Of a DNA stretch of 40,405 nt, positions 1-8,421 are shown one piece after another; the stretch's first letter is position 1; each line of letters starts with the position of its first letter. The stretch spans positions 1 to 40,405 of the forward strand of contig JAKJGY010000017.1 in NCBI GenBank assembly GCA_022704145.1, in the 5' to 3' direction. Under the pieces are notes generated by a model. It did not search any database and had not been told where the DNA came from. It saw only the letters and a list, made by a program, of their open reading frames with translations. This stretch comes from Verrucomicrobiota bacterium. Lineage in GTDB: Bacteria; Verrucomicrobiota; Kiritimatiellia; RFP12; UBA1067. The position numbers and the translations under genes were made by a program.

Positions 1-424
1 CTTCGCGATGCTGCTGCGCCTGCTCTAGTGCCTGTGGGTCTTTGATGGCGAGAATCTTAATGCTGAGCGACTTGGAGTCATTTAGGAACTTGCGCCTGCC
101 GTCACAGCGCGCGTGCTGGGCGGGCGTGGCGGGCTGTTCCTCAACAGCCATGTCGGCGAGCTGCGAATCCGCATCCTTGATTCGCTCCTTGCTCTCATTG
201 TGGAGCGCTGACAGTTGCTCCTGACGTTCGGCGAGGCGCTCCGCCTCCGCCTTTTTCTGCTCCAAAGCCTCCATCTGGCGCTGGAGGTCTGCGAGCTTCT
301 CGTCGATCTGTTCGACCGACAAGCCGGGCTCTGGCGCGGCCCGTTCCGGAAACGCGGGATTATCCTGGGCGACGACAACGCATGCCGTCGCCGCAACGAG
401 TAACCACTTGACTGTTTTTATCAT
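1..424 (-). CDS. Exported coiled-coil protein, partial (3' end off window)
   Basis: On the minus strand an ATG at 424 opens a frame with no stop down to base 1 (about 141 codons), so the gene runs off the left edge. The N-terminus is a lysine followed by a hydrophobic stretch (MIKTVKWLLVAATACVVVA), which reads as a Sec signal peptide, possibly a weak lipobox. Residues about 35-80 are rich in Glu, Gln, Lys and Leu with heptad spacing (from LSVEQIDEKLADLQRQ onward), so they probably form a coiled coil. A GAGGG ribosome-binding site lies just before the ATG. It is divergent from the glycan-degradation operon starting at 498. No family is recognised; a periplasmic structural or scaffold role is only a guess. 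Confidence 0.7.
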   Translation of the reverse strand, partial: MIKTVKWLLVAATACVVVAQDNPAFPERAAPEPGLSVEQIDEKLADLQRQMEALEQKKAEAERLAERQEQLSALHNESKERIKDADSQLADMAVEEQPATPAQHARCDGRRKFLNDSKSLSIKILAIKDPQALEQAQQHRE

Positions 425-497
425 GCCCTCTATCTTTCACATTATTCGTCCCCGATCAAGCGAATTTCGGGCATGCGAGTGATTCGGAACACGGGAT

Positions 498-2402
498 ATG
501 GAGAATATCTGCCACACATTCCTCGCCGCTCTGCTGACCTGCGCCTGCTTGGTCTGTTCCCAGTCGGAGGCGCTGGAGGCCGACAGTGCGGTGCCCGCTG
601 ACGGCGCAGTCGTCTACACGCCTCATCCGCATTTCCGCTGGCACCGAAGCCAGGACGAGAAGCTTAGCGACGTGTATCACCTTCAGATCGCCAGGGATCT
701 GGCCTTTAACGAAAGTGTCTGCGACGAACGGCTTGAGGTCGTCTCGCGTTTCGTGCCCGTGATGCCGCTGACGCCCGGCGCGTACGTGTGGCGGGTCAGG
801 CGCGCGGATGGCGAGTGGACGCAGGCCGCGAAGTTGAGCGTGCGACTGCCGGAACGGGTCTTAACCGTGAGGGCCGGAAGCGATGAGGAGGCGGTCGCGC
901 GGATCTTTCGTCAGGTTGCGGCACAGTGCCCGGCCCGTGTGGAGTTCGAGCCAGGCGAGTACCGCCTGACGGCAGGCGACTGGCGTGGCGTCGCCGCGTT
1001 GCGCGCGGTGCACGATGTGACTGTGGACGGGCAGGGTGCCAGCATCACGCTGAAGGGAACGTTCCTGAGCGTGCTCGACTGTCAGCGCGTGACGATTCAG
1101 AACTTTACCGTCACCGGCGAAAGGCCCGGCCACACGCTGGTGCGGGTGCTCAACGTGGACGCTGCCCGGCGACAGCTCATCGTGAGGCCGGAGCCGGGCT
1201 ACGACGCCGATGTGCCGCGCTTCTTTGGCGGGCAGGGTTTTCTCAACCGCGTGGACCCAGCGCGCGGCGGGCGTCACCTCGGCGGTTTCATCTCGACGCA
1301 GGAGGCGACGGCCGTTCCCTGTGCGGAACAGCCGGGCGCGTTCGTCATCGCGCCTGCGAGCGAGGATGCGCTGCGTCGGCAGGAGGCTGGCGCCCTCTCC
1401 GTCCTCACGCGTTACGAGGCCCCTTTCGTCGTGATGAAGCAGTCGGATGAGTGTACCTTTAGCCGCGTGACGCTGGTGGATTTGCCTGGCGCCTTCTGCG
1501 GGGGGGATGAGACCTCGGCCAAGAGTTACCTCGCCTGCAAGGTGCTGTGCCGCACGCCGCAGGATTATCAAGGTGGTCACGCCGCTGTCGGAGACGGCCG
1601 GATCGGCGAATGGATCGAAGGCTGCGAGTTCAATCGGCTCGCGGACGACGGCCCGAATGTACGTACCATGCGCATGGTGATCCGCCAAGCGTCGAGCGAG
1701 GACGCGGTTACCCTCGAGGACTCCTGGACGAATACTGACCTGCGCCCGGGCGACACGGTCGCGCTGGTGAATCCGAAGGATTTCCGCGCCGCAACAGCGG
1801 ACGTGCGGAGCGTGACCTCCCACAGGCGGGATCTGCGCGTCCAGCTTGATCGGCCCTTAGACGCGCTCGCGGCACGTATGGGAGTGGAGGGCTGGCCGGG
1901 CGCTTTTCTCTATCGCGTGAAGCCCTCCTGCGAGGATTTCGTCTATCGACGCAATCGGCACGTCGGGGGGCGCGGCCACGGCGTCAAGTTCAACGGCGCG
2001 CGCGGCTGGATTGCCGATAATCATTTTGAGAACATCACGGGTAATGCGGTCGAGGTCGGTTACTCGTGGCGGCAAGGGTACGAGGGGTTCGGCGCGTGTG
2101 ACGTGGTTATCAGCGGCAATACGGTGCTTGGCTGTGGCTGGACGCCGATCAGCAGCCACTCGCCGACCGCACTCGGCGGACGTCTGGTCATTCGCGGCAA
2201 CCGCGTATCCGAGGTTCGCGACGCTGCGGTTTCCCTGAGCAACTGTCGTGATGTCGCGATCACCGGAAATCTCTTCGAGTCAACGCGTGCGCCTGCCAAA
2301 GGGGCGTGGGTCATTGCCGAGGGTGTCGAAGGCCTTTGCAGTACCAACAACCGGTTTGCGGCAGGTGTGCCGGAGTTGCGGGCACAGCCAGCTCGAAGGT
2401 GA
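498..2402 (+). CDS. Secreted right-handed beta-helix protein (pectate-lyase-like fold) with N-terminal FN3-like domain
   Basis: 634 residues. A signal peptide spans about residues 1-24. Residues about 30-118 resemble the Ig/FN3-like domain found at the front of many PVC polysaccharide lyases and glycosidases, with an 'FRW...YHLQIARD...' pattern ending in 'YVWRVR'. From about residue 120 the protein shows beta-helix coil features: 'ARVEFEPGEYRL', 'VTVDGQGASITL', 'CQRVTIQNFTV', and near the C-terminus repeated 'N-x-V/F' turns (IADNHFENITGNAVEVG, VVISGNTVLG, VIRGNRVSEV, VAITGNLFES). Such proteins bind, cleave or epimerise polysaccharides. Catalytic residues cannot be assigned by eye. It is the first gene of a rightward operon, 67 bp before the next beta-helix gene. 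The start has only a weak upstream purine run. Confidence 0.75.
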   Translation: MENICHTFLAALLTCACLVCSQSEALEADSAVPADGAVVYTPHPHFRWHRSQDEKLSDVYHLQIARDLAFNESVCDERLEVVSRFVPVMPLTPGAYVWRVRRADGEWTQAAKLSVRLPERVLTVRAGSDEEAVARIFRQVAAQCPARVEFEPGEYRLTAGDWRGVAALRAVHDVTVDGQGASITLKGTFLSVLDCQRVTIQNFTVTGERPGHTLVRVLNVDAARRQLIVRPEPGYDADVPRFFGGQGFLNRVDPARGGRHLGGFISTQEATAVPCAEQPGAFVIAPASEDALRRQEAGALSVLTRYEAPFVVMKQSDECTFSRVTLVDLPGAFCGGDETSAKSYLACKVLCRTPQDYQGGHAAVGDGRIGEWIEGCEFNRLADDGPNVRTMRMVIRQASSEDAVTLEDSWTNTDLRPGDTVALVNPKDFRAATADVRSVTSHRRDLRVQLDRPLDALAARMGVEGWPGAFLYRVKPSCEDFVYRRNRHVGGRGHGVKFNGARGWIADNHFENITGNAVEVGYSWRQGYEGFGACDVVISGNTVLGCGWTPISSHSPTALGGRLVIRGNRVSEVRDAAVSLSNCRDVAITGNLFESTRAPAKGAWVIAEGVEGLCSTNNRFAAGVPELRAQPARR

Positions 2403-2469
2403 CGGGGTTGACGGACGGGACGTGGACGTGCCTGTACGTGCAGGTAACCGACGAAGGGGGCGGGCGGGT

Positions 2470-5400
2470 ATGTTTAAGGCGATGTTCTTCTGTATGCTGT
2501 CGGCCGGTGTGACATCCGGCGCCGTTCTGTATGTTTCTCAGGACGGCAACGACGCGAACATGGGCACGCGGGCCAGGCCGCTCGCGACAATCCAGGCGGC
2601 GGTGGAGCGGCTGCAACCCGGCGACACCTGCGTGGTGCGCGGCGGTGTCTATCGCGAGACAGTGGTCTTTCCGCGTAGCGGCGAGGCGGGCAGGCCGATC
2701 ACGCTGCGGGCGTACCGCGGCGAGCGTCCGGTTGTCAGCGGCTGTGAGCCTGTGACGGGTTGGGCGCCGTTTTCGAACGGCATCTGGCGCGCCGCCATGC
2801 CGTGGACTCTGGGGACTGGACGGAACCAGGTCTTCTGCGGCGGACAGGTGATGGTCGAAGCGCGTCATCCGAACGTTGCGGCGCCCGGACTGGAGCTGCC
2901 GGTGGAGGGACTCTCGCCGCTCTGGCCGAGTTATGGCGTGTTCTCGATTCCCAAGGAGACGCGTGTCAGTCAGCCCGGAAGGATCGTGAGCCCGCTGCTG
3001 AAGGGCCAGCCGCCGGACTACTGGAAAGGCGCGCTGTACGTCGGCGTTCACTTTGAGGGCTGGTGCGCGCAGACGGGCGTTATTGAAAGCTCCGGTGATG
3101 GCGAGATCCAAGTGGGCGACCGTACCCAGGGGTGGTGGTTCGGCAGCGCCTATGACGGCCGGTATCCCCAGGATCACGAGGAGGGGCGCGGTATGCTCGT
3201 GGGACATCGGCACGCCTTGGATGTGCCCGGCGAGTGGCACTGGCAGGAGGATGCGCTCTATCTGATACCTCCGGACGGCCTGGCGCCGCAAGCGGTGGAG
3301 GCCAAGCGTCGGCAGCTCGCTTTCGACCTGAGCGGCCGCGCGCACATCCGCATTGAGGGCCTGACGGTGCAGGCCGCCTCAATGCGGCTGGAACAGGCGG
3401 AGAGCTGTACGGTCGACGGCTGCGGGCTGTCTTTCATCTCGCACTACACACGGCACTATGGTATCGGTCAGGTCGAGCGGGGACGTGACACGGTGCGATC
3501 CGGCGAGACCGGCCTCTTCATCAGCGGGCGCGGCAACGCCTTCCTGAACTGTACCGTGCGCCACAGCGCAGGCGCGGGCTTCCACCTGCGCGGTTACGGG
3601 CACACGATCCACAACTGCCTGATTGACGAGACCAGCTATGTGGGGCACTACCTGAACGCGATCACCGACGCGGTCACGGATTTCAATGACTACGAGAACC
3701 TCCTCGTGGGCGGGCACACGTTGACCTTCAATACGATGTGTAATGCGGGGCGCCACTTCTTCAACTTCTACGGCAATGGGACAAGCATGGCCTCGCGCGA
3801 CCGGGGGCCGATGGATTACGCGGCCACGCTCTTCGCGCACAACCACCTCTACAACGGCATGCTGCTGACGCGTGACGCCGGCTTTCTGACCGGCTATTTC
3901 GGTAGCGGGGGCACGCTGAACGGGCAGCGCTCACAGGTGGCCTACAACGTCATGCACGACTGCTACGATCTTGCGGCGATCCGCTGGAACAAGCTTGGGA
4001 TGGTCTATCTCGACCAGGGCACGTGCGACGTGGATGTCCGGAATAACCTGTTTTGGGCGGCACCCGGCGCACTGCAGCGCGACCTCTGGTTCAACACCTG
4101 TTGCGTGCGCGTGTCCGAGCGCGATAATGTCTTTCACGGGCTTTTCACACGCACCTGCGCCGAGCTGCGTCCCGAAGATTTTCCCGGAAGAGCGCCCTTC
4201 CGTTTCGGGCATGATTTCGAGGCGCCGCCGCGCGCACCGGCCTGGCCGCGCCTCGACTCGTGCACGGTACACTCCGAAACGGTGGAACTTCGCGCCGGTG
4301 ACTGTCTGGCGCTGGGCACGGTGCGCGCGGACGGGTGGGCGTCTGCGGTGATGCGTTTCGCGAGCGATGTGAAGACGCTCAATACGGAGCGTGCCGCCCG
4401 CACGCAGCCGCGGCATCGCCATTCGACAGACCCCCTTGTGCTGGAGGCCAAGGTCAATGACGGAACCTCAGAGGGCCTGCGACTGCAGTGGACCTTCTAC
4501 CACAACATGGGCGACGCGTCCTGGATTCGCTATTCAGGCGTGACGTTGGGCGATGGTTTCAGCCGTATCCGTGTGGTTTACGGTAACGACCGGCCTGAGG
4601 CGCGACTGCTCGAGCTGCGGCTGGATCGAGTGGACGGCCCGCTTGTTGCTGAAGTGAAACTGCCGCAAACGGACCGGTCGCGGCCGGGTCATGTGCAGAT
4701 ATACGGCGAGGCGATAGCCCCGGTGTCTGCGGAGGCTCGCGGCACTCGCGACGTTTACGCGGTCTTCCGCTCCGCGGGAGGCGCGCCGTCGCTTGATTTC
4801 GAGTACCTGCGTCTTGAGCAGGCTCGCGGTGAGCTACCGCTACAGAGGGATGAGGTCAGATTGGAGCTTCGGGCCGGTTCACGTGAGGGGCCAAAGCTGG
4901 GCCAGTTCTACCCGCGCCAGACGGGTGGCTCGGATAACTTTCGCGAACTTGTGGCGCGTCTGGAGGCTGGCCCGTCCGTGCCGCAGCCCCTGATGCTGGT
5001 GGTACGTTCGGCGGTCGAGGGGCGGATCGGCACGATGAGTGGACTGCGTCTGGAGCGCGCGGCGGAGGGCGGTCTTCTGGAAGGGCCGGGGGAGCCGCCG
5101 CGTAGGGCCTTACTGGGCCTGGGTGGAGTGGTGTTGCCCCAGGTGACACACCGGCCGCGACAGGCTGCGGCGCACGCCCCGTCATTCGCTGGGCGGCCCT
5201 TATGGCGTGCCGCGCTGATGGAGGTTCCGCCTAAGGTTGATGGGCGGCCGGATGAGTGGACGGGGGCCAAGGTCGCTCTGTCCAACACACGCGAAGGTGC
5301 CGTGCCGGAATCGCTGGCGCCGCACGTCTGGTTCGCTAGCGACGCTGGCACGCTGTACGTGGCGGCGCGTGTGCCGCCGGTAGGGCCGCATGCTGTCGCG

Positions 5401-6342
5401 GATCGCATTGAACTGGCGCTGCAGCGGGCCGAGGGGGGCGCGCCGACCCTGACGCTGCGTGGCACAGCGGACGGGCGCTGGTGTGCGGCCGACGTCGCGG
5501 GAGTGTCTGAGGAGGCGCGTAAGCGGCTGGCGCGCGCGACCATGTTCCGGACGTGTCGCGGTGACGGCGCTTGGAGTTGCGAGTGGCGGATCCCGCTGGA
5601 CGTGTTCGGCAGCCAACGGCCCTGGCTGGTGAACGCCAACGTGAGCGTGGACGGTACTGGGGAAGATGTGTTTCGGGCGTGGCGTATGAGCGGCGGTGGT
5701 GCGGCTTATGACTTGTCTCTAAATGGCGGCACGCTGATCCTCGGCTCGGGCGTGGAGTTGCCCGCGGAGCTTCGCAAGGGTTTGGCCGCCTGGTTCGACG
5801 CTTCCGTTGAGGCGAGCGTGTCGCGCGACACGGCCGGTCACGTCAGGTTGTGGCGTGACCGCAGCGGCAACGGACGGGATGCGGCGCAGGACGATGAGCG
5901 CTTCAGGCCGGTTTATGAGGCGTCCGCGCTGAACGGCAAGCCGGCCTTACGTTTTCGCGACATGCAGCGGCAGCGGCTGGAGGTTCCTGACCTGGCCGAG
6001 GAGCAGACTGCGGTGACTGTCTTCGCGGTCATCAGCAATCCCGAGCCGGGACTTGCAGACAACCACAACCCGCGAATCTTTACGGCCAGCGACGGACGGC
6101 AGTACGATTACCAATGCGGGATCTGCTGCAGTATTCCCGGCACGCAGACCGGCGGGCCGCGTCTGGTTGTTTTCAGCGGCAAGGAGCGCTGGGCCAAAAA
6201 GGCCCGCATCGGGTGCTTCTCGCCGAATGAGCAGACTTTTCTCAACGGCCAGATTTCTGAGATACTCGTTTTGCTGCGGGAGGTCTCACCCGAGGAGCAT
6301 TTCCGTATATCGGCCTATCTGACCGGCAAATGGGGGTTATGA
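2470..6342 (+). CDS. Large secreted beta-helix protein with DUF1565-like start, CBM9-like and LamG-like C-terminal domains
   Basis: The chosen start (MFKAMFFCMLSAGVTSGA) gives a signal peptide and follows a G-rich ribosome-binding region. The frame is open back to 2248, but that part overlaps the preceding gene and looks non-coding. The product is 1290 residues. Mature residues about 17-60 carry the DUF1565 pattern (LYVSQDGNDANMGTRARPLA then TIQAAVERLQPGDTCVVRGG). Residues about 300-560 are beta-helix coils with many Asn/His turns. A region around residues 910-1057 resembles the CBM9-like/DOMON fold of carbohydrate-binding proteins (VDGRPDEWTGA, ADRIELALQ, WSCEWRIPLDVFG). Residues about 1100-1290 resemble a LamG/concanavalin-like lectin domain ending in 'YLTGKWGL'. 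It probably acts on or binds extracellular glycan; the specific activity is unknown. Confidence 0.78.
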   Translation: MFKAMFFCMLSAGVTSGAVLYVSQDGNDANMGTRARPLATIQAAVERLQPGDTCVVRGGVYRETVVFPRSGEAGRPITLRAYRGERPVVSGCEPVTGWAPFSNGIWRAAMPWTLGTGRNQVFCGGQVMVEARHPNVAAPGLELPVEGLSPLWPSYGVFSIPKETRVSQPGRIVSPLLKGQPPDYWKGALYVGVHFEGWCAQTGVIESSGDGEIQVGDRTQGWWFGSAYDGRYPQDHEEGRGMLVGHRHALDVPGEWHWQEDALYLIPPDGLAPQAVEAKRRQLAFDLSGRAHIRIEGLTVQAASMRLEQAESCTVDGCGLSFISHYTRHYGIGQVERGRDTVRSGETGLFISGRGNAFLNCTVRHSAGAGFHLRGYGHTIHNCLIDETSYVGHYLNAITDAVTDFNDYENLLVGGHTLTFNTMCNAGRHFFNFYGNGTSMASRDRGPMDYAATLFAHNHLYNGMLLTRDAGFLTGYFGSGGTLNGQRSQVAYNVMHDCYDLAAIRWNKLGMVYLDQGTCDVDVRNNLFWAAPGALQRDLWFNTCCVRVSERDNVFHGLFTRTCAELRPEDFPGRAPFRFGHDFEAPPRAPAWPRLDSCTVHSETVELRAGDCLALGTVRADGWASAVMRFASDVKTLNTERAARTQPRHRHSTDPLVLEAKVNDGTSEGLRLQWTFYHNMGDASWIRYSGVTLGDGFSRIRVVYGNDRPEARLLELRLDRVDGPLVAEVKLPQTDRSRPGHVQIYGEAIAPVSAEARGTRDVYAVFRSAGGAPSLDFEYLRLEQARGELPLQRDEVRLELRAGSREGPKLGQFYPRQTGGSDNFRELVARLEAGPSVPQPLMLVVRSAVEGRIGTMSGLRLERAAEGGLLEGPGEPPRRALLGLGGVVLPQVTHRPRQAAAHAPSFAGRPLWRAALMEVPPKVDGRPDEWTGAKVALSNTREGAVPESLAPHVWFASDAGTLYVAARVPPVGPHAVADRIELALQRAEGGAPTLTLRGTADGRWCAADVAGVSEEARKRLARATMFRTCRGDGAWSCEWRIPLDVFGSQRPWLVNANVSVDGTGEDVFRAWRMSGGGAAYDLSLNGGTLILGSGVELPAELRKGLAAWFDASVEASVSRDTAGHVRLWRDRSGNGRDAAQDDERFRPVYEASALNGKPALRFRDMQRQRLEVPDLAEEQTAVTVFAVISNPEPGLADNHNPRIFTASDGRQYDYQCGICCSIPGTQTGGPRLVVFSGKERWAKKARIGCFSPNEQTFLNGQISEILVLLREVSPEEHFRISAYLTGKWGL

Positions 6343-6445
6343 CGTGCTCAGAGACTGCAAGCGACATTCGAAACTTCTGCGACTTCCGCTGTCAGGCTGC
6401 ACGTGGGTGTTGTGCCGGCTGTCGCCCTGTAACCGAAAGGCTCCC

Positions 6446-8407
6446 ATGAAAGTGTCCCTGATAGCGGTTCTGTTGTGCGGTAGCGCTCTGGCAGGAGAGA
6501 CCGTGCAGTCGCCGGACGGTAAGGTGGCCGTGAGGGTCGAACTGCGAGGAGGCCAGCCTTGCTGGAGTGTCGAATACGGCGGACGCGTCCTTATCCGGGA
6601 CGGTCTGCTCGGGGTACAGATGGGGTCTAGCCCAGATTTTGGGGCCTGTGTGTCTCTCGGCTCGATAAGCGGCAAATGGGACTGCACGTGGAGGCCGGTC
6701 TGGGGCTTCGTGAGCGAGGTGCGCGACCGCTGCAATGAGCTGACCTGGAAGCTGCAGGAAACGGCGGCCTCGAGGCGACGGCTCGACGTGGTGATCCGCG
6801 CCTACGACGAGGGCGTGGCGGTGCGTTACGCCTTTCCGCAGCAGCCGGACCTCGCCGAGGTCACCGTCAAAAGGCTGCTTACGGAGTTCGCGTTTGGCGA
6901 CGACCTTGTGCTCTACAGCGCGCGCGACTACCAGTACGGCAATGCGACGATCGCCACGCTGAAGAAGAGTGAAGGTGCGGTGACCCTGGATATGGGCGGC
7001 GGGCTGTTCGTCTCGCTGACGGACGCCGACCGCGCTGACTTCTCAGTGACCTCATGGTGTAACAAGAAGGAGCGGCCGGGTACCCTTGTGGGGGTGTTGC
7101 ATTCGCCCGCTTCGGGTGTGCTGCCGTTCCAGACCGCGTGGCAGGCCATGGTCATCGGGCGGTCGCCGGGCGAGCTGGTCGAGCGGCGCTTCCTCGTCGA
7201 GAACCTGAACCCGCCCTGCGCGATTCCGGATACGTCGTGGATCAGGCCCGGCAAGGCGCTCTGTCAGGTCTACAACTGCCGCATGGTCACGGACGAGGTC
7301 AAGCGGCTCATGGACTTCGCTTCAGCGCACGCCTTCGACTACGTGGAGATCGACCACTCCTGGTCGGGCGCGGAGACGAAATGGACACCGGAGGAGATCG
7401 CGAACTTCGAGAAGAACATGGGGCCCTTCTGGAAGGGGCACCCGGAGTGGCGCGACAACGTGAAGGGCGACCTCATGAAGCCGGCCCAAGGCTATGTGCC
7501 TTTCCGGCCGCACTCGTACGGCGGCGGCAACTTCGTGGATCTCGACATCCCGGCCCTCACCGCCTACGGCAAGAGCCTGAAGCGCCCGGTCGGGCTGTGC
7601 CTCTACGTGCGCGGTGCGCTGCTCAAAGAGTTCGGCGGCGAGCATGCGATCGAGGACGTCTTCGCCTGCTACGAGCGGTGGGGCGTGGCGGGGGTCAAGC
7701 CCGGCTTCGTGCCGCCGTCCTCCCAGCAGAACGAGCGCGCCATCGCCTACCTGGTCAAGAAGGCTGCGGAGCACAAGCTCATCGTCTGCATCCACGACGC
7801 GTTCCTGCCGTACGGGCTCTGCCGCACCTACCCGAACCTCGTGAACGTGGAGGGCGTGGCCGGCGAAGAGGCCGAGCCCTCAATCCCGCCGGCGCTCAAG
7901 TCGCTGCACGACGTGATGCTGCCGTTCACGCGCGGCATCATGGGCTCGTTCGACTACACGCCGCAGATCTACAAGGCCTCCAAGACCCACTGCCACCAGG
8001 TGGCGATGCTGGGCGCCTACCTCGGCCGCGCCTCGGTGCGCGCGGGCCTGAAGCAGTGGTCGCCCGGCGGCGAGGGCGGCGCGGAAATCGAGTTTGCCGA
8101 GCGCATGCCCGGGCTGACCGATGAGGTTAAGGTCGCCGCCGACCTCGGCAAGTCCGTCACCGTCGCGCGCCGCAAGGGCAACGACTGGTTCGTCGCCAGC
8201 CTGGCCGGGCCGCAGGCCGCGCGCTACGCCTACCCGCTCAGCTTCCTCAAGCCCGGCAGGAGCTACCGCGCCACCCTCTACAGCGACGAGCCCGGCGGCC
8301 GCAAGGCGGTGCGCGCACAGCAGCCCGTCAACGCGCAGACGGTGATCCCGCTCGCGATGGAGCCGAACGGCGGCCACCTCATGATCCTCGAGGCCAGTAA
8401 GCCATGA
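6446..8407 (+). CDS. Glycoside hydrolase family 97 (alpha-glucosidase/alpha-galactosidase family), secreted
   Basis: 653 residues from the ATG at 6446, which has GAAAGG five bases upstream and begins a signal peptide (MKVSLIAVLLCGSALAGE). An N-terminal beta-sandwich (QSPDGKVAVRVEL onward) is followed by a TIM barrel with the GH97 sequence 'GVAGVKPGF', 'AAEHKLIVCIHDAF', 'CRTYPNLVNVEGVAGEE', and a C-terminal beta domain with 'FVASLAG'. In retaining GH97 enzymes the nucleophile is Asp in a 'VKVDF' context; here the equivalent residue is Gly420 (VKPGF), as in the inverting SusB-like branch. Glu469, Glu474 and Glu475 are candidate general acid/base residues. The barrel and nearby Glu residues look intact, so it is probably active. 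The stop overlaps the next ATG. Confidence 0.88.
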   Translation: MKVSLIAVLLCGSALAGETVQSPDGKVAVRVELRGGQPCWSVEYGGRVLIRDGLLGVQMGSSPDFGACVSLGSISGKWDCTWRPVWGFVSEVRDRCNELTWKLQETAASRRRLDVVIRAYDEGVAVRYAFPQQPDLAEVTVKRLLTEFAFGDDLVLYSARDYQYGNATIATLKKSEGAVTLDMGGGLFVSLTDADRADFSVTSWCNKKERPGTLVGVLHSPASGVLPFQTAWQAMVIGRSPGELVERRFLVENLNPPCAIPDTSWIRPGKALCQVYNCRMVTDEVKRLMDFASAHAFDYVEIDHSWSGAETKWTPEEIANFEKNMGPFWKGHPEWRDNVKGDLMKPAQGYVPFRPHSYGGGNFVDLDIPALTAYGKSLKRPVGLCLYVRGALLKEFGGEHAIEDVFACYERWGVAGVKPGFVPPSSQQNERAIAYLVKKAAEHKLIVCIHDAFLPYGLCRTYPNLVNVEGVAGEEAEPSIPPALKSLHDVMLPFTRGIMGSFDYTPQIYKASKTHCHQVAMLGAYLGRASVRAGLKQWSPGGEGGAEIEFAERMPGLTDEVKVAADLGKSVTVARRKGNDWFVASLAGPQAARYAYPLSFLKPGRSYRATLYSDEPGGRKAVRAQQPVNAQTVIPLAMEPNGGHLMILEASKP

Positions 8408-8421
8408 AACAGGTGGCACGC

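Noticed and set aside
2248..2469. N-terminal extension of the large beta-helix gene
   Set aside because: It overlaps the preceding gene in another frame and lacks a signal peptide. The ATG at 2470 is followed at once by one.
7138..8124. 328-codon frame overlapping the GH97 gene
   Set aside because: Arg/Ala/Gly-rich out-of-frame shadow of a well-supported enzyme.
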